A DNA stretch of 64,000 nt, from the NCBI GenBank assembly GCA_023333565.1, contig JAJKFH010003493.1:2108001-2172000 (forward strand), read 5' to 3'. The translations under genes were made by a program, and so were the position numbers. Shown piece by piece: positions 40,730 through 51,835 of this stretch (position 1 is the stretch's first letter; the number at the start of each line of letters is the position of its first letter). The notes beneath the pieces are model-generated. The model saw only the letters and a list, made by a program, of their open reading frames with translations, searched no databases and was not told where the DNA came from. This DNA comes from Puffinus mauretanicus (Eukaryota; Chordata; Aves; Procellariiformes; Procellariidae).

Positions 40730-40765
40730 GGTTCAGTTAAGACGACGCAGTTCAATTGCAGTTCA
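40730..40765 (+). promoter_or_regulatory. Candidate DR5 retinoic acid response element with an extra half-site
   Basis: AGTTCA (40749-40754), spacer ATTGC, AGTTCA (40760-40765) form a direct repeat with five-base spacing. Both halves fit PuG(G/T)TCA, and AGTTCA is one half of the well-known beta-2 promoter element. A third half-site, GGTTCA, lies at 40730-40735. The pair is part of an 11-bp duplication (GCAGTTCAATT x2). It lies about 10.5 kb downstream of the beta-1 exon. Confidence 0.5.
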
Positions 40766-43700
40766 ATTATGATACTTAATCGATCACCGACTGTGCACGC
40801 AGGTTTTGTGAAATAAGCTGCAGCACCTTACTCTTGGTCTTCACAAAAAGCACATCACTCTCCACAGGCTGTCTTGTTTCTAAGCATCCAGCCGTTTTTT
40901 TTTTTAGAAGCCCCAAACTCAGCTTTGCATTTCTAGGATGCGAGCCTTCCTTCGCCTCCATCGCTTGGCCCAGAAGTCATGTCCTTTTTCTCTTACTCTT
41001 CATACGTCTTCCTTTTCTTGATTCCGAGCTACTTGGAACAGAGATTGTATCTCCGTCTTTGTTTGGAAACTCCATAGCAGTTTATGCATTGCAGAAGTAT
41101 AATAAATAAAAAGTAATAAAAATGTTAGGAAAGTCCTTAGAAAAGTCCACATTATTTTTACAATTACTCATGCCGCCGCTATTTAAGAAACAATGCCAGG
41201 AAGATCTAGGACTTGAAGGGGACTTACAAGAATTTTTGTAAGAATACGCCATTGAAACGATGATGTTACCGACAGCAAAGTGTTTTGCAAGGTGTACGGC
41301 TTCTCCTGCTGCTTTTTCGAGTGCTTCTAACAGATGTTCAATTTCAAGTGGTCTGCAGATACCAATAGGCTGATGGTTCTGCAGGAATCGGAGCAGCAGA
41401 TGTGCCCCGCATTATGTTTTGCTATTCCCTTTATGAATTGATATGTCACCCCGTGGGTTTATAGCTAGTTAATTTTGTAATGACATCACTATTTCTATAC
41501 TTTTAATGATCCTCGCAGGATTTAATTTCTCAAATAACAGAACTCTTGATCCTGGAATTGCTATGTAAAAGCAATATATAATAAACAGATTTGTTTACAC
41601 GATAGAGTTCTATTTCCCACCAAATGCCTTCGCTGATAGCTTTTAGGTAATGCTGGTATGCAGGTGAATTCTTCCAAAGATTGCAGATTTACAACATGGC
41701 CTCGTTTCAGGGCTCTAGACTTAACGTCTGTGCATCTCTCTACAGGATCATTACCCTCAAACAAGTATCGCTCGGTGGCTGGAAGGAATGAGGATAAGAA
41801 GGGAATAAGGATAGAAATAATGGGGATTACCATTGGCTCTGCTGTAGCCCCTAGCTATTGCCCCTGTCAGATGCTGTGCTCCACGGCGGTGTAACTTTCC
41901 TTCTTGCATGGTACCCAAATAAAATCACAATGCACAGGAAATTGCGCTGCATTTTCCACTGACGGTGACCTGCCTGTGACAGGGCAGCGCTCTGGCTTTT
42001 GGCTTGGACGCTTTCAATCTTAAAAGGGAGCCAAGTTTTTCTCTCCTTCAAATACAGTTGCAGAGGTTGTTAGAGCCCAGAGGTTTTGCAAGCCCTTGGG
42101 GCGAACCTCTGATAACAGCCGCCGGCTGCGCAGAGCAGGCAGCAGGACACCACCTTTCTCCCCTAGAGTATTCAGTACTGTTAAAGAATGTCTTTCTTCT
42201 TGTTTTTAAATACAGGGAGGGAAAAGTGATGCTATTTCCTTCATAAAAACTAATTTTCTGGTATTTAAAAATCGACTGGGAAAAAACGTTAAGGGTTGTA
42301 AAAGGTTCTAGTGAGGTATGTCATGTTATGAAGCCTTGAAACACACCTGAAAACTTTTAACTTTGAGAAGTGAGAAGTGGAAACTGCATAAGCATACATT
42401 TTCCCCCCCCATGATAACTCAGAAATTATATTCCCACATTCCTGCAAATATCAAAATACATCTTTAGTAAAAGCCAGCTCTTGAAAAGCGTCTAATTCTT
42501 AAATTTACAGAATGAACACTATCTGCTCTCACACGCCCTTACTGATCTAGCTGAAAGATCAAGGCTTTAATTTCTAAGCAGCAACTAGATAATTTTTGCA
42601 CGCGTAGAGAAGAGGATGATCTCCAGTTGTGACCACAGGCAGAGTCGCCACAGTCCTTGCAGGATCTGTGCGCCTGTGATGAGGTCTGAATCCATCCCTA
42701 GGAAAGTAAAAGGGTGAGAAAAGTATTTTTGTGAGTTTTCCACAGCATTCCTCCCTTTTTTTTTGGTTAAAAATGTTCCATCTTTATTTCTTGCAGTTCA
42801 GATTTCTTTAAAAAAGTGAGTATGAACCTCACTTTTTGGACTCACTCAGTGCAAGTCTCAGATTTAAACATATGGAACTCAGGAAAGCTAATGCTGAGCT
42901 AAAATCAAATTTGACTGGCCTTCAGCACTGAAAAATAGCAAAGAACAAGCTCCACCCGGAGGTCCACACCTATTGCTTGCTGACTTCCATCTAATTTAAA
43001 TTTAAGCTATAAGCAGGCATGCTGTGTAACAGCAGGCAGCACACCGAGCCCATGAACATCTCTGACTACTCCGAATGCAGAAGCGCATTCCCCAGAGAGA
43101 CGGCTCACCACAAGCCCTCCAAACCCACCTCTCACGCTCTGCTCTGGGCTCCCAAGAAACGCTGAACCAAACTCTTCCATTGCTTGAACTCAATATTTCT
43201 CCCCCAAAAGCTCCCAGCCAGGATTTTCAGCCCCTCTCCCAAACGCCTTGAACTATGGGATGAAAATCACGCTCAAAATCTTTGCTCCTCCGGCGTAACT
43301 AAACTACTTATACTGGGGAAGCTCGTTTGTGCAGGCGGCTGGACTTCCTCAGGGGCTTTCCTGAGAAACAAGGACCACCATAAACCTGCAAGTCTAAGCC
43401 AAGGGCGCATCACCTTGGTCCAGCCTTCTCCAGAAGTCTCTCTGAAGAGAGCTTTCCAGTGCATCTCCAGTTCTTCCCCTCCTTCAAAACCTGAACTCCT
43501 GGCCAAAACACGCACCCTGCTGCCCATACATTTCCCCGTATGGAGACTATGAAGGAACTGACACACACACACACGGCAGATGTTGGGCACGGTGCTCAGC
43601 GCACAACTTCAGGGTGCTCAGATACATCAGTCGGGAGCTCAGCAGCCTAACCCAGATGAGACCCACTATATTTAGGGTACGGCTACTTTCTAAAAATGCA

Positions 43701-46700
43701 TTATCTAGACAAAACAGTTGAGTATCTTAGGGATGCAGGTTCTGGTTTTCCGAATATTTCTGATATTTACTCTGACATTTCCTCTGAGCGCGCGTGGTGT
43801 TTTGAAAGGAAAGGAGTTTTCTGTTGCTTAAGGCCAGTCCTTCCTGTTTGTTAGTTTATCCCAAACCTAAGTTTGCATGTGAATAAAACTGTTGCTTTAA
43901 GTCTGATTTCAAACATGTGGTAAAGGAGAATCTAACAATTTTATGAGATATAGTTACTTTTGTAGAGGGTGAGTTTGCCCGGGGGAATTTTCTGTGACTA
44001 GATTTATCACAAGTTTTTTGAACCAGATAATTTTGTTTGATAGCACATCTGGCAGCATCATAAAATCTTGACGTCCCAAGCTATTACACAGGAATTACTT
44101 TTGTAAATCATTTATGAATATTACTGTTGTAGGCCTATTCTGGGCAGTAAGAAAGGAAACGGAGCGCTGAAGGACAAAGGAAAGGAAAAAGGATTCCCTG
44201 CCCTTTCGGGGCTCATCAGATAGGGTGGGTATTTATCATTTTAAATGGGAAACATGCTGTCATTGATACAGCTGAAAAGCCCGTGTAACACAACTTGTTC
44301 CCCATATTCCCTAAACAGGCAAAAGGGGAAGAAATTCTAGCTGAGGAAAAACATAAATCGATCTCTCCTGATGAAAATTTGCCCTACCCGGATCTTAAAT
44401 AAGGCTTCCCAATTAAATGCCGCATATTGCTAAAAGCATAGTACACACAAACTAACAACTCAAGAAGACTAAAGGAGGAAAGTTTTACTAAGGCCAGCAC
44501 TAAGGCAAAAAATAAAGCACATTTTAGCTCAAAAAAAAAAAGGTATTTACAAAAACCCCATGGTGACATGCCTTTTGAATACGGCAACATGACTGAATGG
44601 AAACTCTCCACATAATTAAAATAACATGAATAGGTTTTCTTAAAACTGTGGCTGCTAGACATATGCCTTCAGACGGAAACCTGGCAAAACGAAAGATTAT
44701 GTTCACTCTTAATACCATGAACTATCACACGATAAACAATTTTGGAAGATTGCACCTATCAATTTGGATTGGAAATACGTCAGACACTGAGAAAACTTTG
44801 GGTGCCGCCACCCTGCCAAACCCGAAGTCTGGCATTATACTCCTTTTGAACAATATACCGTGTGTTTCATTTGCAGTGGATGCACCGACACCAAACACAC
44901 CATCACCGGGCGGAGGGGCAACAGAGGGGTCACCCAGTAGGACTCGGCAGCGGGGTATGGAACCAGCCCTTCGCTCTTCATTCCTGACGTCCCCAACACG
45001 GGAGCTACTCAGTGTTATTTTTGGGCCAGAGCAAAGGAAAAGGTCGTTCGCAATACTCCGCAGAAACATATTTCCAACCTTAGGTAAGAAGGCATTTTGT
45101 TGGGGAATTTCCTTGCTGCGGGGCCCAATAAGGAGGGAAGGAGCAATTCTCTGACAGCTCCTATTAGGCTTCCAAACGCCAGGCTCCTTCAGACTACAGC
45201 AGGTCTACGAGGGACGCACAGAGCCATTACGGACCACGTGCCAGAATTACGCCACGCGCTCCCCCGCCAGAGTAGACCATTTCTAAATTCGGCTTCCTCC
45301 CAGGAAGCAAATTCCTGTCTATACACACCCACAACTGATTTCTTGCAGATGAGCCCGCTGCCCGCTAAAATCTGAAGCGGACTGCATCCGCAGGGTGCCG
45401 AGGATTCACCTCGGCAGGGCAGAGCTACGGCAAGAGCCACCAGCCGCGGCCGAGCCCAGAGGAGTTCCTCGATTTTTTTAGAAAGTGGCAGTAACAAAGA
45501 AAGAAGCTCTAACATGAAAAAATAAGTTTAAATTTTCGATAGTTTCAGATTAACTAGAATCAGAAACGTAACATAGTTTTATTAATTGAAGCATGGATGC
45601 TTTCAAGCTGCACACAAAGAGCCCAACCAGGGAAAACCCCACAACACAAACAAAAGGAAGAACTGAAAAGAAATGGTGGTTTCCAAGGTCATGAATGATG
45701 TCTGCAGGGTATCATCTGGACACTGCTCCTCAGACTTGCCAGCATGAGGCAACACTGGCTGTAGCTAAGAAATCCGATATTCATATTCTGTTTATCCCCC
45801 TCTTTCTGACTGCAAACACATGTTCTGCCTTTTTAATAAAGATGTGGAACACATGCACTGAATAGGTACAGAAGTCTTAAAAGTCATCTGTTAATTGCAG
45901 ATTACGTAGCAAACCTTCCAAGGGAGACAGAACTGGAAAAGAAGGGAGACAGCCACACTAAAACTAGAAGGCATGAAAAAGCTCAACAATGTAATCAAGG
46001 AAGGTTGATTCATATATTTTTTCATAATTCAATACAACTATTATAATATTATTTTAGACAATTCCAGGGTGCCAAAGAGTGCTGAAGGCTTTTTTGTTTA
46101 GTCCATTACAGACAGCGCTTGCCTCAGTAACTATGCTGAGGGAAGAAAATCCATCATGTATTAACCATACTCCAACCTCCAATAGAAATATTCCCCATTT
46201 TGTGAAGTAAAGTGAGATGTGGGAGTCCTTGACCTTCTAAGTAATTAAGGGAAACAGAGACATTCTTGTTTTTATTAGAGAGACACTAAACTATTTGAAA
46301 ATAATTTGAATAGCTGGAGAATTAGTGTATTTGCCTGTTCATGAGTAGTGCAGATAGTTTAGAGTACTCTTGGGGGCAACACATCGTAATGAATATCTGC
46401 TATTCATATTTAATGCAATCTGCCAAAGAGTGCTTTTGGGAGGACTTTCTGTGTCAATATAATGATTAACAACAGAACTGGAAAAGTAAATGAATTCCTG
46501 CAACGGGTGGGGCTGGCAAAAATATCTTGCAGTACTACACCAGTAACACTGGATTTAACTGTACTCTTTTTAATTATACCAGTGGAAAATCCATTTCCCA
46601 GGGAAAAAAAAAAAGCAAGCAAGCTTTAAGTTGGAGTTGAAGCAGTAAATAACCAGCAGTAATGGAAGGAAAAACAATTCCAGCAGAAAACAACGCTTAA

Positions 46701-49700
46701 AACAACAATCTGCCTGGCCCAAGGATGTCTGAAAAGCCTGAGATGCAGTAATACTGCCTACTAAATATAACAATTAGTATTTACATAGCACTGTCCAAAA
46801 GTAAAGCTTTCGTTCCTTGTCTACCTCTTCCAATTCCTCAGATGATCTTACTTTCCATACATTTTTTCATACCTAAAAGTTTTACATAAAACAGAATATA
46901 AAGTCCTTTATTCTTTACAATCCACTTTTAAAACACCCCAGACAGAAAAGTATGGAAAAGCTTGGCTAAAATACAACGAATGACCTTAGTACGGATTTTT
47001 CTCCTTGACATCCCAACAGCCCTCTAAATAACACATTCAGATTTTTATTTTTTTTAAACTATCTGGATGAAGCAACCTTACTAAGTTAATATAAATTCCA
47101 GGACATTCTTGTATCAGGCTCACCGCTCTCCCCTGCCCCCTTACCAAGCTACTCCTACTCCTTCACCCTTGCAACAAATGAAGGCAGAATATTGAGGATC
47201 CAAAGGCTCACGTCAGCAGCCTAAGGACCAAAACGTGGCGGAGGGCTACAGGTAGAATATGGGATTGCTCCCACCAAATGCCATGGGCTACGTGAATTGC
47301 CCCATTCAAAAGGGATGCCTGAAGCAGGATGCTCAATCCAAGCAGAAAGGGAACAATTGCCAACTGAAGTGTTTTATTATTTAGCGGCTCCCGCGGTGGC
47401 TACTGTCCAGACCCTATTTTAATTTGATCTAGGATACACTCAGGGATTACTTTCACCACAGCATTAGCTCAGATTCAGTTTTATCCTCCCCATGCCACGG
47501 TCTCCAGCTCACACCAACTGGCTTTGTTATGTAGTGGTCTTCACCCATTTTAAACTAATGAAATCTGACTATTCTGGTGAAGTAACATTACAGAAACCAG
47601 TCTTACAAAGATGCTCTACCACTGAGTAGCAAGGCTTCATCTTCCCCGTGCTGAGATTTGCTTGTGGAATGGCAACAGCCCGCTGCGCCTCGCGGTTCCA
47701 TCAGCCATTACAAAGACAGTACTTTCCTCATCAGTTTTCAACTCGGTGGATATACTACAACGATCTGCATGACTTTTACATACCTTCCTTCTCAAATGTC
47801 AGGTGGTGCTTCCCTTGGTTAGGATTTTTTTGTAGGTTTTGGGTTGGTTGTTTTTTTTTTTTTAAGACTAATTTTTATAATTAGTCTTTTTCTAGAAATT
47901 AAAAGCTGCAGTTACATCCACAACAGATGCTTTATAAAGAAGGTAAACTCTTCTTAAGCTGGTGTTCTGACATTGTGACAGTTGCCTTACTGGTCTCTGG
48001 CAACAGCACGACCAGCGTGACGTCTCATGACGGCAAGATGGGCCCCTTCTTCCAGCAATAATGAAGAGCAATGCCACCCAGATACCAGGGCTGCCTATGT
48101 GTGCCTGCACGACTGCTACTCACCTCAACCTAAGATGCTTTTACTTCAATAAGATGTCGTGTAACAATCTTTGCCCATATTTTTTTATTCCTCCCCCAAA
48201 TATTTCACTAACATTTTGTGATTTTTCTATTGTAAACGTGTCAGGCTCTGTAGGACTTTTGTTAAGCATCCATTTCCCACAGCTGCTCCCAGTCCAGCAG
48301 AGAGATGAACCCTGTTGGTCTGGGACAGGCTGGCGCACGACCCAAAAAGCATGGGAATGCCTCCAGTTTGGCTTTCCCTTACCATTTCTAACTGAGCTAA
48401 GCAGTAATCTTCTGAAACAATCTTCGCTAATTTTTTTGTTTTTTAAATATAGAAACAATTCCTCATTATTAATGCAAGCAGGGAAGCCTGCATGCCATCT
48501 GATCTCAGGAGTGAAGACGTCTGCTCTGTGCTGTATGGGGTAATACAGGGGTAGGTAAATCAATCGGACTTATAAAAGTAACGATCTTCTTGACCGTGGT
48601 TCTCGGTCGGTGCTAATGCATAGTTCATGTATGCGTAAAAGTGATATTTTTTCATCTTCTGACCTCTTTAGCACTGTGACCAGCCCTCTAATTATTAAGT
48701 ATTTTGCACTATGTATCTCAGTATAAAAACAGAAGCCAAGTCACAGGTCATGGAGGCAACACCATTATTAACATCAATGAAACTAAATCACTCCATCCTG
48801 CACTCTTATTGTAAGCCCCTTGTGCTCACAAAATTAGTATGTCTAAAATAGTGTTGTCTGTTTAACAGGGCTGGAGATACCTACCCCAAGTGTAGATTAG
48901 GATAACTTATCATGCAGATATAAGGTTATCTGCCATCATGGAAAGTCTAAAACTAAGACAGAACAAAATAAAACAGGACAATAATATGAAGGCTTAAATG
49001 ATTGTAACTTTGAACAAAAGCTGTTGAACTGCATTGTTTTAAAAAGATTAAAGAGATCTTTATAGCATTCCTATTATGTAAAATAATTTCTATTGGATTT
49101 TGCATGAATGGAAAGAATCTAGAAGATAAATAGTACAATAGCTTCAAGCATATAGAGTAGTGGTTTGGCCAAACTTTAATTTCTTCAGGTCTTTGCAAGC
49201 AAGATATATATTCTTCCACCACCCAGAATAAGTTCTAATTTTAATAGAGGCCATCAGTCATACTGACCTCGGCCCATGGGTGGCTTTTTTGTTAAAAAAA
49301 AAAAAAAAAATTTAAAACATATCCACAATGAAAAAGAAAAACCTGAAATATAACCCAAAGCTCAACCTGCTTGCTTCCAACAAGTTGTCTCCATAACTCT
49401 AGTGATATTAACCTCAAGCTCCAGAATCAGCAATCTACAGGTTTTGAAACTGTCACCACCAAAGGTAAGAAAACAGAGTAGTACAAACCAGAACAGTCAT
49501 CCTGCAGGGGACTGTGACTGAAAAGAAATTCTCATTCAAGTCACCCTCCTTCATATTTTGCCAGTTTTAGCTGGTATTTTCAAACACTATCGCCTCAAGC
49601 TATGCACAACAGCAGCCAGGCTTTCATGCTCAGTCAATGCAAGCCAGTGCTGCAACGCACCTTGACAAAAATAATGCCCTGAGAATGCCAGGACCAGGGC

Positions 49701-51269
49701 ATAAAGACGCAAACCCAAAGATTCAATAGCTGCCACTTATTTGCATAGCCACAGAAAGTCATACTATAGCACTTTGAAAGACTGAACACTGACTGGTTTA
49801 TTAATCATTAATAATGCACCTGCAACACTCTTGATTCCACAGGAACAATTCACGGAAAAGAAAAACTCTGCATATCTGATCATATACCTTTGGTATTTAC
49901 CAATGTACATCTCAGAAAAAGTTCCCATTAACTAATAACACTATTTCTTCAACAGGTGAGTGTTCTTGCAATATCGGGGGATAAATTCAGTACAGTATTC
50001 TGACAATTAACCAGGATAATTTCTGAAAGGATTGGAAAGTCAAACTTGTAGACCTTCTGGCTGAAAGCGTTTCGTTTTTCACCTCCAATAAAGATGAACA
50101 CTCTGTAATAAAACAGCAAATACAGGCCTGACCCAATTATACCTCTTCCCACATGTGACTACATGAAAACTGCCCACATTAACTGGGGAAAAAAAATTGC
50201 TTTACTTTAAGACTGCCCAGTCTTCAAATATGCATATGTGAGATATGAAGCCAGAATTAGTATTAGGCAGCACAAACCCCACAACTTTACTCTTCAGAAG
50301 TTTTTTCTTCCCTGTGGTTTCCCATTCACGTTTGGAGCTTCAACTTTGCGTGCTTTCTATTGAGATGTAAGAGGGGCACTGCTATCGCAAGTCTCCTTTT
50401 CCTTTAGTAGAATGAGTAGCAGTTCTGCAAATTTGCTGTTCAGTCAAAACCTTTTCATATCGAACAATCACAGTTACGTATTTAGACAATCATCTTCATA
50501 ACAAACTGACCTGCAAAGCTGTATACATTCTGTTTTTCCTCACATGGGTGCTAAATACATCAGTCACCTACCGCAAAGACCTCCAGAGATGTATCTTGTC
50601 AATGTGATGCTACTTAAACAGTTTATACCTGGGACGGCTCTGTTTGGAGCCACTTAAACATATATAAAATTAAGTCCAAGCAGGAAATGTGCGTTCGTCA
50701 TAAAGCAATGAAAACAAACTTGCCCAGCTAATACACTCAGCAGCACTGAAAACGTGAGTGCTACATGTGGAACCCAACCATAGACTCAAGGGCTCATTCT
50801 GCAGCCGTAGGCAGCTTACAGCTACTAGCTGTCCACTGGGCTGCTCTTCACAAGCTGCCCAGGAAGAAAGCAGTTACTTACGGAAGAAAACGAAAGCAGT
50901 ATTAATTACTGCGCAACTTAAGAGAATTCTGTACTGAGGAGTCATCGCTGTTCATGAATACACAACGGCCATTTTTTCGTTAAACACATCGGATTCTGTA
51001 GTTAACACGATAATGCAGGATATGCCAAAATCCTTAGCAGGTTTTATCACCCCTCGTTTCCACAGCTTTGGTATGTCATATAGTTGCATGTTTATTTTTA
51101 TAAAAACAAGATTAAGTGAAAATGGTATTTCAAAACAAATGCATGCTCTTTGCCCAAGTAAAATATATCACAGAAGAACAACTGCAATTACTCTTAAAAT
51201 AATTTCAGAATGAACACGATCCGTCTTTGTTAGAGCAAAACTGGTCAATAAAAGCTATTAATACCAAGC
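40766..51269. other. RARB intron, no gene recognised
   Basis: 41160-41560 has enhancer-like texture (AGCTAGTTAATTTTGTAATG and ACTTTTAATGATCC). 44880-45470 is moderately GC-rich, with a long chance frame on the plus strand. A 10-bp inverted repeat is at 47864-47888 and an A17 run at 49294-49310. I looked for the mammalian beta-3 insert exon and did not find it. Confidence 0.5.
47864..47888. repeat. 10-bp inverted repeat (short hairpin)
   Basis: AAGACTAATT, a five-base loop TTTAT, then AATTAGTCTT. It lies immediately after a T-run and before another T-rich stretch. No family is recognised. Confidence 0.8.
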
Positions 51270-51278
51270 GCTTACTTG
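51270..51278 (-). other. RARB: Splice donor of the RARB beta-1 exon
   Basis: Read on the minus strand the junction is GCAA|GTAAGC, with the exon ending at 51276 and the intron starting at 51275. It is close to the vertebrate donor consensus. The reading frame stays open for a while past it (AGT AAG CGC), but the known protein switches to the common exon at exactly this point. Confidence 0.93.
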
Positions 51279-51453
51279 CAGGTGACGGGGTGCTGCATCC
51301 GCTAGTTGGTGGGTGGCTCTGGAGTCCATGGAGGGAAGGTAGCGACAGCCCACCGATAACTGGAGGAAAAAGTAATGGATATGGCGCTGCTGGATAGTGA
51401 GTCATATGTCCATTCACTGCTGGTACTGGACATGTGCGGCTGCTGGTTGTCAT
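51276..51453 (-). CDS. RARB: RARB first coding exon, beta-1 isoform (A domain)
   Basis: This exon encodes the isoform-specific N-terminal A domain (ligand-independent AF-1 region) of retinoic acid receptor beta, a nuclear receptor that binds DNA as a heterodimer with RXR and activates genes in response to all-trans retinoic acid. It has 59 codons plus one base. Visible blocks are MTTSSRTCPVPAVNGHMTHY (1-20), PYPLLFPPVIGGLSLPSLHG (24-43) and the Ser/Pro-rich end GCSTPSPA (52-59); these match the beta-1 N-terminus as I remember it from birds and mammals. The start ATG (A at 51453) has A at -3. The extra base A is followed by GTAAGC, a strong phase-1 donor; the known next exon would complete a Thr codon and continue into the B and DNA-binding domains, which lie outside the window to the left. 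Neither the zinc fingers nor the ligand-binding domain is present here. Confidence 0.97.
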
Positions 51454-51462
51454 GTTAACACC

Positions 51463-51489
51463 TCACAGTGTATAAATATTATGTTGCAT
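51463..51489 (-). other. Upstream ORF 4 in the RARB beta-1 leader
   Basis: An ATG followed by seven codons and TGA (MQHNIYTL). The stop codon ends only nine bases before the receptor start codon, so a ribosome finishing here would have little distance in which to reinitiate. It overlaps the TATTTATA motif of the leader. Confidence 0.6.
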
Positions 51490-51593
51490 CACTCCAGGCC
51501 AGCAAATAGATACCTCAACTTGTGAATGAAGAGGGCTGTCAAGCCTGCAAGTACGGCTTGAGCTGGATTGCGTGATGATGAAAAGGTAATTCA

Positions 51594-51620
51594 CTAGATC
51601 AGGTCCGTCCTATATTTCAT
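51594..51620 (-). other. Upstream ORF 3 in the RARB beta-1 leader
   Basis: An ATG with seven further codons and TAG (MKYRTDLI). It lies between upstream ORFs 2 and 4 and does not overlap the main start. Confidence 0.55.
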
Positions 51621-51629
51621 TGCTGCTTC

Positions 51630-51653
51630 CTACTGTTCTCTTTCCCAGGACAT
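51630..51653 (-). other. Upstream ORF 2 in the RARB beta-1 leader
   Basis: An ATG with six further codons and TAG (MSWEREQ). Its stop is followed after nine bases by the start of upstream ORF 3. Confidence 0.55.
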
Positions 51654-51753
51654 TCTTGCTCTGCAGACCGTCGACAGAAAGTCTTCTTACTCTGGGTATC
51701 AGGGCACAGTTCAGTTGCTTAAGCGAATGTTTTTCTGGGTAGACAGTTGCTCT

Positions 51754-51765
51754 CTACAGATGCAT
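51754..51765 (-). other. Upstream ORF 1 (minimal) in the RARB beta-1 leader
   Basis: ATG CAT CTG TAG, a three-codon ORF about ten bases into the inferred exon. It is in the mature RNA only if the exon really begins near 51776. Confidence 0.45.
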
Positions 51766-51776
51766 ACTGATACAGT

Positions 51777-51835
51777 CTGTGGGAAGAAGAAAACCATATA
51801 TTGATTAAAATATACATATTTTTAATATATACACA
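51777..51835 (-). promoter_or_regulatory. Acceptor site or TATA-type start region for the beta-1 exon
   Basis: On the minus strand this reads as an AT-rich stretch with TATATTAAAA- and TATATTTTAA-like cores (about 51807-51830), then a pyrimidine run ending in CACAG at 51777. The first part could be a TATA element placed about 30 bases before a start near 51780. The second part is a good 3' splice site, implying a separate upstream non-coding exon. The sequence alone does not decide between these, and they are not exclusive. Confidence 0.45.

Larger units (their letters stand above)
51454..51776 (-). other. RARB: RARB beta-1 5' untranslated region
   Basis: This is the part of the exon before the start codon. 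Its left limit is the ATG. Its right limit is inferred from a good acceptor-like sequence (pyrimidine tract TTTTCTTCTTCCCACAG, AG at 51778-51777) just before 51776. The same boundary would also suit a transcription start, because an AT-rich TATA-like stretch lies about 30 bases further upstream. It contains four upstream ATGs, each followed by an early stop. Confidence 0.65.

Noticed and set aside
41967..41984. TGACCT-GCCTG-TGACAG, a possible reverse-strand DR5
   Set aside because: The second half-site departs from the consensus at two positions, so I do not count it as a retinoic acid response element.
44648..45154. 168-codon open frame on the plus strand
   Set aside because: No family motif, antisense to RARB, and it spans a change from AT-rich to GC-rich sequence; a competing frame exists on the other strand.
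48061..48543. 160-codon plus-strand frame with a 140-codon frame opposite
   Set aside because: Mirror-image open frames with no motifs; low stop density by chance.
48790..48835. ATTGTAAGCCCCTTGTGCTC resembling an L2 tail
   Set aside because: Too short and without the flanking tail sequence; not separable from chance.
51205..51275. Continuation of the RARB reading frame beyond the donor (SKRLVLIAFIDQ...)
   Set aside because: The known protein leaves the exon after Ala59 plus one base, and a strong GTAAGC donor sits there; the extra codons are intron.
1..51275. Expected RAR-beta-2 first exon and its GGTTCA-CCGAA-AGTTCA promoter element
   Set aside because: I searched by eye for the MFDCMDVL start and for the element on both strands and found neither; they probably lie beyond base 1.
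1..51275. Mammalian beta-3 insert exon (27 codons)
   Set aside because: No sequence resembling the mouse insert peptide was found on the minus strand; it may be absent in birds, diverged, or outside the window.
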